A stretch of 64,000 nucleotides of DNA from the NCBI RefSeq assembly GCF_902686445.1, contig NC_062223.1:44021998-44085997 (forward strand), given 5' to 3'. The notes under the pieces are model-generated. The model worked only from the letters and a program-made list of their open reading frames with translations. It had not been told where the DNA came from and ran no database searches. Of this stretch, positions 22,640 to 32,200 are shown piece after piece (within the stretch, counting starts at the first letter, position 1; the number at the start of each line of letters is the position of its first letter). Source of the stretch: Sciurus carolinensis. Taxonomy: Eukaryota; Chordata; Mammalia; Rodentia; Sciuridae. The translations under genes and the position numbers were made by a program.

Positions 22640-24137
22640 AATATAATCATGCACTTGAAGGAAAGCAATTGGGAAGCTATTCTGACAGCCTGGATGAAAG
22701 GAAATATGAGAAATGGGAAGAAATAAAAGGATTCAAGATCCTATGGAAGCCTTGAGCTCTTGTAAAATACACAATGTGCAGATTAGTTCATGATGACTTT
22801 TGCTTTTTCACAAAGCCTGCTGTTAAAACTTGAATAATACAAGGAATAGGTACCCTGGGAATCATCTGAAGCAAAGTCAGTCTGTCCCTGATCTGAATTA
22901 TGAGAACACTCCATCCATTCACTAAGACACAGCAAGGAAAGGGGAGGGTAGTGTTGCTCTTTGCATTAATTACCTGTCTCTTGGCTTGGGCCCACCTTTA
23001 TGTATTGTGTTGGGTGCTGAGCCCTGCAGGGCTGAGAACTACATTTCCCACTTCTGTTGCATACTGTCAGTGGGGGGTACTGGTGGGAGACTGCAAGGCT
23101 GGAGGATAGGGAAATTCTCTTGTTTCCAAGTTCTACCCATCTACCTTCAGAGCTCTTAAGTGCTCTGAATTTCAGCCTGATGATGTCCTTTCAGGACCCA
23201 AAGCACCCACTGTGAGGTTGTCCTTGTCAAAGGTTCAAGTACCAACCAGCAGACATACCCCTTGGGGGCTTATCAGGGGTCCTCTATATTCAGGAGAAGT
23301 CCTGTGTTTAATGTTTGTGTCTTGTATCTTGTGTTAACTTTGCCAAGGTGCCCTATATTCAGCTTGTTCTTTGAATAAATTATAAAATATTGGCAGTTAG
23401 AGTTATTTTTCTATCATAACATTTAAAGCTTAAGTTACTTAAATGCAAGATAGCTGAAGATTGTATCTCCACATGAAGTTACGGACCATACCATATGGTG
23501 TTTTGCACAGATTTGGATGAGGCTAGATCAAAAAGGAGAAATGTGCATTTCTAGTCCCGATTTTTCATATTCAAGAAAGGAAAAAAAATCTTTCATTGGT
23601 CCAAGGTCCAAGTCACAAACAAGTAACCACCACTGATTTCGATAACCTGCTCTGAAAACCAAGCAGTCCATGAAGCCCCATGGTAATAACCACACCTTTG
23701 AAGCTCAGTCACTCACTGATAGCCCCAGGTTTCTGAAAAGCTGCCAATCAGTGGTAACCAGTATTCTGCACGCCAGTTCATGATATTATTATTGAAGATT
23801 TTTCCTCATTAATGAGTGTTCAGTGGACAAAAGAATAAAATGAGTTGCATGTGACCTCTGTATAAACCAATACAATATATATGGACTGCAAATGCAAGAA
23901 ATTTTATAGGCAAATTCTGCAAAACAAGGAAATATTAAGGAGAGCCGAATCATCAGAAAGCATAATTTTAAAAACTGGTTAGGGAGTTTATGTGCTTGTT
24001 ACTTCAGATAAAGAACAAATACTTTTTTTAGTATATGTCTTATGTGGTATTTCTATTTTAATATACATATGTATAGGCGAGTATGAATAATTCAAATCTA
24101 ATTGGGTTTCTTGGTATTTGTTGTTTGGTTCTAGTTT
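22640..24137. other. Intergenic spacer, nothing recognised
   Basis: No gene or repeat family recognised by eye. Confidence 0.35.

Positions 24138-24171
<34 letters not shown>
24138..24171. repeat. Poly(T) run of about 34 bp
   Basis: Homopolymer followed by a short 'ctgctggtggtg' repeat; may be the tail of an unrecognised antisense retroposon extending to the right. Confidence 0.7.
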
Positions 24172-24174
<3 letters not shown>

Positions 24175-24860
24175 GCTGGTGGTGCTGCTGGTGGTGTGTG
24201 GGCACATTAAATCTGGGAACCCTAACATCAGGGCTCTGACATGTGCCGTGAGTTACCTAGTCTGAGCCTGCGAGGCTTGTAGACGTCACAAGTTCACCAC
24301 TGATGGACAGACTGGTGGAGTTGGCCAAGAGTACAGACTTATCCAGTAACTCAGCTTCTATGTGTTGCATGAATTTCTGGTTGGGTACCCCAGTCCTTCT
24401 GTGGTCTCATTATTTTGGTGGATCACAGCATAGATTGAATGAGCCTGTAGGTAAACTTGAAGCCTGTGCATACTTGACCAGGCTCTTTAGCTTTTGTCTC
24501 ATAACCTTTTCCATGGGGTGTCCCATATGGGTATGCCTTCACTAATTCAGTCTTTGGGTGGCTCCAGGTCCTGACCAAACAGCTAGGCTGTTAGTGATGT
24601 TCCTGTGTGTGATGGCCATGGAAGAATGCTGCTCCAATCTCCTGCTACCTGTCAGATGTTGAATGACAAGAATCAAAGCCATTTTTTCCCTGGGTTGCTC
24701 CTAGCCAATGACAGGGTCCTAGTGCTGGCCAATCTGGAGGTCTCCATCCTTCTTTCAAAGGGAAATTTGGGTTAAGGACTCGTCCCCATTTTAGTTGAGA
24801 CGTTCTCAGAACTATGTTCCACTCTGAGATGTTCTGCCCAATCATCCTTCTTTTGTCTCT
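24172..24860. other. Unassigned sequence after the poly(T) run
   Basis: Moderate GC, no recognised repeat or exon. If the poly(T) is a retroposon tail, this would be its body; no parent gene recognised. Confidence 0.3.
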
Positions 24861-24864
24861 TCTT

Positions 24865-25055
24865 AAGTGGCCTATGCCTGTAATCCCAGGAGCTAGGGAG
24901 GCTGAGGCAGGAGGAATGCAAGTTCCAGGCCAGCCTCAGTAACTTAGAGAAACCCTGTACCAAAATAAAAAAATAAAAAGGGCTGGGGATGTGGCACAGT
25001 GGTTAAGTGCCCCTGGGTTTAATTCCTGGTACCAAAAACAAATAAACAAGCAAAA
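24865..25055 (+). mobile_element. B1-dID SINE, sense
   Basis: 'aagtggcctatgcctgtaat..gctagggaggctgaggcagg', then 'gggctggggatgtggcacag..gtttaattcctggtaccaaa' and an A-rich tail. Confidence 0.87.
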
Positions 25056-25721
25056 ACAAAAAACAAGAGTCAGGCCCGTGCTGTGGTCTGAAGGTTCCTC
25101 CTGCTCACTCCCTTGTGTCCCTCACAAGCCTTTCCACTCCTACATCAGTGCATCTCTCATGAACTTGATCCTGTCTTGGCATTTGGTTCTTGGAGGATCC
25201 TAACTGAAATACAATGTGAAGGTTTCTTTCCATCAATCTTTGAGTTGTCAATTCTATAGCCAAAAATAGCACCTGGCATTTAGCTCACATCTCAGCATAT
25301 CAAGTGTGTGGGCCTCAACGATTTGTGGCAGTGGCGTTCTGTGGAATTCGCCCATCTTAGAGGCAAGTCATTCCATCAGAGAGCCAAGCTCGTCAGATGA
25401 AAGTCTTAGCAGAGGCCCTGGTGAGCCAACAGGCTAGGTTTGCCGTGGGTGGATCTTCCTGTGTCTGAAGGGTAGATCAACACCTGTTCCTGAAGTTGGT
25501 TAAGGTATCAGGGACCAGGTTTAAGCTGGTCCTGTTTCCATGTTGCTATAGAACTTTCTGAATATTTCCATTCAGACAGGACTCAACATGAGGTGAAGAG
25601 GTAAGGTATCAGAATCTTCATACTTCCTTTCCAGTGATATTCTCTTTTTCCAGAGGGGGCTAGTTTCAGCTTTGGCAACAGAAGGAAGCCTTTGTGGTCT
25701 TGACTGGCAAGAAGTGGAATC

Positions 25722-25812
25722 TCAGGGTTGGGGAGATAGCTCAGTTGGTAGAGTGCTTGCCCGCACAAGGCCCTGGGTTCAATCCCCAGCACCGCGAAAA
25801 AAAAAAAAAAAA
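25722..25812 (+). mobile_element. ID-type SINE, sense
   Basis: Near-consensus ID ('gagatagctcagttggtaga...gttcaatccccagcaccgcg') and A15 tail. Confidence 0.9.
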
Positions 25813-27314
25813 GTAACTTTAGATTTGTTAAATAATTGACTTTACTAATATAAAACTTTATTAAAAAAAAAAGTAGAAGAAATGGAATCTCAGTTCCAGA
25901 GGCTCAATCCACTGTGAGGTTGATCATTATAAACTGTGACTCTGTGGGTCTGAAGGAGATAGGAAGTTCCAGGACATGGTTTGCTTCACCAATGACTGGA
26001 TTACTCTCAAGGTTTCTGCCATAGGTGTCCCGTCCCAGAATGTAGTTACTTATCTTTTATGCAAATCCTGTAGTAAAATTCCTAGATATGAAGTGTGCTG
26101 TTTCCAAAACAGGTCAGTGAGAGGTTGGGCTTCCACCCTTATGGTCAGCCACAGGAGTAAAACTTTGTCTTTAATAGGGAGTAGAATGTCTCTCTGGGCT
26201 ATGGCACAGGAAGTCCCTGAGAAGTTCACATGGAAGGCAAGACGATTTCTTCTTCCTTGGAAACCCATCCATCTTTGGCAATTTTTTCTAAGATAGGATG
26301 CTGTGGAATGCACACATTACAGTTGGTCAAGGTGTCATCAACAGAGTGGAAGCTTTGGCCCACACCTGCAGTTCTCACTGTATTGGCATTTGTTCAGCTC
26401 ACTGATAAGGTATACTAGGGAATTTGTCACAGCACCACTTGCCTTGGTAGATGAAGGCAAATGATATCAGTCAGTCTTCTCAAGAAATAGACAAAGCATT
26501 CAAAGCAACATAACAGAGTTCAGTGAAGATATTACTAACCGAGATCTGAGCTGCACTAAGGAACCAATAATGACAGTGAGGTGCCCAGGGGTTAGCACCA
26601 GAGAGGACTTGTTACTATCCCTGAAAGAGCAATGGGAGGGAGCAGTGTTATCTGGGTCAGGTGATCTGAGGATAGGAAAGAGGGCACTGGGCACCAGGCA
26701 TTCAAAGAAGTGTGCACAGAGGAACACAGTCACAACCCCAAACCTACACAGATAGACAGGAAATGCATTGATTTCTCTTTTCTCTTCCCTTCCCCAATAT
26801 CCCACCAATGCTTACCATTGACTGAGCCCAAACAGGTCAGATGATAAGGGAGCTCAGGTGAAGGAGTTCATAGAGATCAGTCTCCTAGGGCACAGAGAAA
26901 GGATAGAGCCTAATTTTTCTCCTATTCCTGCAGAGTATTAAAAAAGCAAATACTTGCCCACGCAAACCTGCATACAAGTGTCAGCGAAAGATCAACGGTG
27001 GCCACATACCTGTTTAAGCCTCAACAGGACACAGGAAGACTCTAGACACTAATGGCTTCTCCAACCCTGTAGCCCTATTGAACTGGTGGATGGTGTGTTC
27101 AGTACCCTAGCCAGTATTACATCTTGCATGAGAATGGTGCATTTTCTCTTTGCCTGGTGGAAGATTTTGTTTCAATGATGCAATCTTGGCAGATTTGGGA
27201 TTATAGGCCATTCTTGACTGTACACCCTCAGCCTCACCATATTAGAAGCCCCCAATAGGGAACACTTAAAATGTATCCAAATGACAGTTTCAGAAGGTTC
27301 ATGGGCTGAAAGAA

Positions 27315-27493
27315 TCATGAAAGGGATGTAAGAGATTTATAGGCACACAAGAAAACAAAAAAGAACTCATATTTTGTGAATTCAGGAATATTTAAAGTCT
27401 CTGCCTAAGAAGGAAGCTGGCAACCAAGTCCCAGAACTCAGTTTGAATAGTTGCTAGCACCGTGCCTATAAATATCTTACATCCCTTTCATGA
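27315..27493. repeat. Inverted repeat: 32-bp arms, 31/32 matching, 115-bp spacer
   Basis: Arm 27315-27346 is the reverse complement of arm 27462-27493 with one mismatch. Similarity fades outward (about 11 of 17 in the next bases) and stops inward. The shape fits a terminal-inverted-repeat mini-transposon or a hairpin locus; family unknown. Confidence 0.85.
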
Positions 27494-28326
27494 CTCTCAT
27501 TGGCCATGAAATTGGCTGTGGTTTTGCTCCACAGGAGCAGCTAAATCCATTCCAGATTTTTGCATTCCCCATCAACCTGGTTGCCTTTTTCAGCAGCAAT
27601 GGCAGCCCCTAATCTTCATCATCCCAATACTTTTATCCTTCTCCCTGATTTCAGCCACAAAACATGAGCACACTCCTGAATTCTCCTGGACTCTGAAGAA
27701 GTAGGTCTTCTTCTAAGCAATCACCAGCAGCCTTTCAGCTCATGGTATTTTTTTGGGGGGGGGGTGCACTTATTTGGGGAATTAGTGTCTCAGTGTGGTC
27801 CTCCCTTATCTTCATCTCTAGGGCTCCCAGATGTACAAGCTGCCTCATCACAACTAGGATGTCTCCAAAAACACTGAGCTAGCCCTGTGTCAGAGTGGAG
27901 CATGGGACATAATAACCTTCATGTAGCTCAGTTCAGGGACTGAGGGCACACAATCCAGTGCCATGTGCTATAATTGTAAAGTGGAGGTTGGGGCAAGACA
28001 AATGAGAGAAGGAGGGGAATTTAGATGATCCCATCGCCTATCCCAGCTCCCAGCTTTCTTGTTCCACTGGTAGGCCCCCAGGCTAGGCAGAAAGCAGCCC
28101 GTAGAACTGGCCCCTGAGCTATGGTGTTTTACACATGGAGAAGGGGTACATCTAGGCTATCATTTAGAAAAACTCTCTAGCGCTCAGCATCTCCTGACTT
28201 CCTGTCTTGCCCTCAAGCTATCTCAACTCTGCTGAGGCAGCCAGTTACTAAACCATGAAAATGAGGGAGAAAATGAATCTCCAGGGCCATCTGGATTTGT
28301 CTGTCCCCAACCAAACTTTTAGGGAG

Positions 28327-28777
28327 TGTTGTGGGGTGCAACTTAAGAACAGACTGATTACTGAGAAGTCCACATTTGAGAGTCTTTATTAGCTGACTGT
28401 CTCACACAACACCCAAAATGCCAATTGGGAGGACAGCCCCAATTGTTGGATTGTATCATGAGATCTAAAATCATAAGCAGAAGGGGAAGTGGGTCAAAAT
28501 GACCTTAGTTGGGTACAAGTTAAAGAATGGTTACTAACATCTAGACAATCGTTCTCTGACAGGGTACATTGTCCAAGAAAAATAGGAACTAAGAAAAGGA
28601 TAATTTTACATTATATAAGAATTGTCATTTTGTGTTGCCAAACATGCTATGCTAAGCAAGTGTTGATGGGTGCAGCAGTGGGGTGTTCCCATGGGAGAAG
28701 CATTTCCTACATGACATGGAGTCTCAGGGTGAAATGGAGTCTGTTTAGTCATTGCCCATATAGCCTGGCCAATAACA
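28327..28777 (-). mobile_element. Class I-like ERV LTR, antisense, with internal deletion
   Basis: Reverse complement of the LTR at 15491-16025, with matching TG..CA ends (TGTTATTGG.../...CCCACAACA on its own strand). The poly(A) signal is at 28385-28390 (TTTATT on +). Compared with the other copy, about 85-90 bp including the TATA box is replaced by a short unrelated stretch (about 28422-28452). No clear target duplication. Confidence 0.82.
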
Positions 28778-29630
28778 GGGCATTTACTTTTCACCCTCTA
28801 AAGAGGAGTCCCAGTACTATGTTCTTCTCAGTTCCTCAGCTCAAATGCTTACACATAATAACATGTGAATTAGTGTCTGAAGAATTTATTTGATGGCCCT
28901 TGGGAACTTCAAAGCCAAAGCTACAATGTGAATACCAAGAAGTAGGGTATTGTCTGGTAAGGACTGTTAGTCATAGACAAGGTAACACTAGGGTCCTGAA
29001 GGGAACATGTAAGTATATTTATTTCTCAAGCATTGTTCATTCTATTCCAGAGAAAAGAAGAAACTTTAAAAGTAAATTCCACATATGAACATTTCTTTCA
29101 GTAGCTCATGCTTTCTGACCTACATATTATAAGGGTAAGCAGATAAAATTTTAGTGACATTCATCTGGGCTGTGTAGAGACCAGTTTCCTAAACAATTGG
29201 CAGAGTTGGAGGGATAGTTTTTCCCACCCAGGTCCACAGGCTCTGGAGCCCTTCCCCTGAATAACCAAGTCCTGGGCTCTTCCTTCTTATCCCTTTGTCC
29301 AGCCATTATTGGAGGGCGGAGTGGGGCCCACAGGAAACCACAGCCCAAAAAAGAAAGGGCCATCCTGGGTCCCACCCACCTGCATTGCTCCCCCAAACTC
29401 CTTCTCCTGTCTCATACCACGTTGGAAAGAAAATGAAACCTGGGTTGAGGGCACCTCCTCAGGAAGGCCTGGTCTATAACAGAAAGGGCTGGCAATCCAA
29501 TGGCATCTTCCAAAGTGGGAAGTGGCAGAGGCTGGCAATATAGAAAAGAAAGACTAAAGAGGCATAGCAGGAACTCTGAACCCAGTCATTCACCTGAAGC
29601 ACTGCTTTTTGATGGTGTTGATGGTGGGAA
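28778..29630. other. Intergenic spacer, nothing recognised
   Basis: Moderately GC-rich in 29170-29560, with chance open frames on both strands; no gene called. Confidence 0.3.
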
Positions 29631-29633
29631 TTA

Positions 29634-29868
29634 ATTTTTTTTTTATTAATTTTTTTTTTTTTTTTTTTTGGTACTAGGGATTCAACCCAGGGCCCTTCCA
29701 TTAAGTTACATCCCCAATCCCTTCTAATAATTTTGTATTTTGAGACAGGGTCTCACTAAGTTCCTCAGGGCCTGCTAAATTGCTGAGGCTAGCCTTGAAC
29801 TTGTGATCCTTCTGCCTCAGGCTCATAAGTCGTTGGGATTACAGGCACGAGCCACGATGCCTAGCTGA
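29634..29868 (-). mobile_element. B1-dID SINE, antisense
   Basis: Long T-rich tail, 'ggtactagggattcaaccca..agttacatccccaatccctt', then 'gagacagggtctcactaagt..gggattacaggcacgagcca'. Confidence 0.87.
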
Positions 29869-30007
29869 GAATTAACAATTTTAAAAAATAAATAAAAACA
29901 CGTGTTCAGAGATATACATTTTTTAGGCTTTACTATGGCTTGGATGGCCTGTTTGATTCTGTTTAAGATTTTGGTGTTTTGTTTATCATGAAATTTTTTT
30001 TGCATCA

Positions 30008-30234
30008 AGTTTGTTTGTTTGTTTGTTTATTGGTACCAGGGATTGAACCCAGGGGTGCTTAACAACTGAGTCACATCCCCCATCCTTTTTTAAAAATATT
30101 TTGTTAGAAACAGGGTCTTGCTGACTTGCTTAGGGCCTCTTCTAAGTTGCTGAGGCTGGCTTTGAACTTGCAATCCTCCTGCCTCAGTCTCCCAAGTCGC
30201 TGGGATTAAAAGCATGTGCCACCATGCCTGGCTA
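30008..30234 (-). mobile_element. B1-dID SINE, antisense
   Basis: (TTTG)n tail, 'ggtaccagggattgaaccca..acaactgagtcacatccccc', B1 half ending 'gccaccatgcctggcta'. Confidence 0.88.
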
Positions 30235-31889
30235 GTTCAATTTTTAAAGATATTGCATTAAAATATTATTTCTCTGGATTACTGAGTGTTTTTTTTTTGC
30301 ACCCTTCTTACATTTTGTTCCCCAGACAAGTGCCTCTCTCACCTCACCTTAGTCCTGTCAAGTCAGTAGTATAACTTCTTTTTTTGGTCTTTTGGATTAG
30401 GTCACAGCTTAGAGCAAGTCGCAGAGCAATGGAATAGCAGAAGCAAATGCAGTGTACCCGAAAACCCCACCAACTTTTGGATTTAAAAAAAGTAGCCCAT
30501 CTGAGAGAGAAATAGAGGCAAGCATAAATTAGGATCGAATGGCTTTATAAGCATTCACCTACATAAATAGGCACAATTCTCTTGTAAACAGAAAAGACTG
30601 CTCTGTCTTTAAGCAACCTGGATTTAAACTTTCAAATGCCATACTATATCCTGAGTTTGCAAGGATGAATAAGTCTGAGTTTACAGTTTGGAGAGACAAA
30701 TAAGGAACAACTAACCTAAATCCAATTCAGTAAATAATATATATGCATAAATAGTTTGGAAGTTCAGACATGTGGGCCAGAGGTTATTTCATTTTGCTGG
30801 GCCAGAGTAGGGGTTATAACTATTAAACAAAACCATTAATAAAGGCATTAATGGTATAGTGAATTGAGAAAATAAACTTTTTGAGGAAGTGAGGGAGTTC
30901 ATTTGCACTTTTCCAAACATGGGTGAAACTGTTTCCAGGATGTGGATGACTTTGGCAAATTTAGTGACTGCTGTATGTATAAGCTTAGGAAATTAATATT
31001 AATTGGGTATCTAGCCAGGCGCTTGATGAAAACAAAGGGTTATTATCATCTTTATCCACATTAGGAGGGGTGGTTTTCAGAGATGAGAAGCAGACTCATA
31101 GAATTTAGATATGGTTAAATTGTCACTATCGGCCAAATAAACGAAGTCCAGGCCTGTATGGACTGCCCAAGCTCTCACCTATCCCTACACCATACTGCTC
31201 CTAGAAAAGCAACGGAAAAGAAATGCGACAAGGGATGTATTCTTCGGTTCAGGATCCCCTACATTTACTTCTTCCACTCCTATTTTAATACCATATTGAC
31301 AAAGCTGAAGGAATAGCCATCTTGTGCCTCAGTCATTATTTTGCCTTCCAGGGGTTTCAGTTCATCCCTTTCTAATCCTCTGAAATCTATACCTTAGACA
31401 AATAAATGAATAAAAATACATTTACTATGCACTTTGCATTACGCCAATGAGCTGAAAAACAGCCATGACAACCAAATTAAGCGACAGCGCCGACGCTGAG
31501 TTAGTCTTAAGTACACATTTTGCTTGAGGAGGAGGGTGGTAAAATTATGCCCTCGACGATCATCTACCAGCTGGGGAAAGGAGCTTCCTCAGCGCCCCTA
31601 CCGAGTGGACAGGCCTCGGAGTAGCCCTGCTGTGTGGAAGGGACATGTTCGACCAGGGAGGCTTAAGTGGGAAACGAGAGGTTTCTAGCTGGGAAAAGGA
31701 AGAGAAGCGATGGGTTTTAGCGCCAAGGGCAGGGAGTAGTTAGCGTGCGATTTGGGGAGTCCGGGTGCAAATTTGCCCATGAGTGACTGGAGAGCTGCAG
31801 CAGAGGACTAGGGAACAAAGACTAACAGAGATGTGGGCAGGTTTAGGAGCCGGAACGGGACGAGAGATCTCGGGAGGTAGAAGAACTAG
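30235..31889. other. FBXO3 upstream flank with a MIR-like fossil
   Basis: About 30985-31195 resembles a sense MIR ('ttattatcatctttatccac', 'gatgagaagcagactca', 'cggccaaataaacgaagtcc'). The last 300 bp rise in GC towards the promoter. No exon recognised; a divergent non-coding transcript could start here, but nothing in the sequence proves it. Confidence 0.4.
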
Positions 31890-31989
31890 CAGGAACCCAG
31901 ACTGCAGCGAAGAACCTCGCGTCCGCCCGCAGCCTGCGGCGTGGGCGGGGCCTCCCCGGGAGCCGCCCTGAGGGCGGGGCTAGCGGGCG

Positions 31990-31999
31990 GTTACATAAC
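31990..31999 (-). promoter_or_regulatory. PAR-bZIP / E4BP4 D-box consensus match
   Basis: The + strand reads GTTACATAAC, whose reverse complement fits the RTTAYGTAAY consensus of DBP/TEF/HLF and NFIL3 exactly. It lies 98 bp before the start codon, between two GC-box clusters, in otherwise GC-rich DNA. Functional use is inferred, not shown. Confidence 0.5.
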
Positions 32000-32027
32000 A
32001 AACCTGTGCGAGCGGATGGGGAGCGGC

Positions 32028-32074
32028 TCGGGCGGCGGCGGGGGCGGGGCGGGGGCGGGGCAGGGGCGGGGCCA
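32028..32074 (+). other. G-quadruplex-prone GC-box array in the FBXO3 5' leader
   Basis: Five or more runs of four to five G separated by single C or CA spacers, just before the start codon. The same bases are overlapping Sp1/KLF GC boxes. If transcription starts upstream, as the spacing suggests, the G runs are on the RNA and could slow scanning. Confidence 0.65.
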
Positions 32075-32096
32075 AGCCTGCACCGGGCCAGGCAAG

Positions 32097-32200
32097 ATGG
32101 CGGCCATGGAGGCCGAGACGGTGCCTATGACCCTGGAGTCGCTGCCCACGGATCCACTGCTCCTCATCTTATCCTTCTTGGATTACCGGGACCTAATCAA
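32097..32200 (+). CDS. FBXO3: FBXO3 coding exon 1
   Basis: Encodes residues 1-34 plus two bases of codon 35: the N-terminus ([17 protein letters not shown]) and the first half of the F-box. The donor is GTAATG at 32201. If intron 1 is retained, translation stops at once (Lys then TAA), so retention yields only a 35-residue peptide. The exon lies inside the CpG-rich promoter region; the transcription start upstream is not defined by the sequence alone. Confidence 0.97.

Larger units (their letters stand above)
25056..28326. other. 3.3-kb unassigned segment on the U5 side of an antisense ERV LTR
   Basis: Apart from a SINE (25722-25812), I recognise no family here. Its position, directly left of an antisense LTR's U5 end, is where the internal region of a minus-strand provirus would lie. 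I could not identify a primer-binding site, gag, pol or env. The longest minus-strand frames (about 87-102 codons) show no retroviral motif I can defend. It contains the inverted repeat at 27315-27493. Confidence 0.3.

Noticed and set aside
28295..28326. Retroviral primer-binding site beside the antisense LTR
   Set aside because: A TGG-starting stretch lies about 13 bp from the LTR end on the minus strand, but real sites start within a few bases and it does not match a tRNA 3' end that I can name.
28489..28893. 134-codon open frame resembling a minus-strand frame at 15444-15638
   Set aside because: The two proteins look alike only because both are read antisense through copies of the same ERV LTR. 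No known protein matches.
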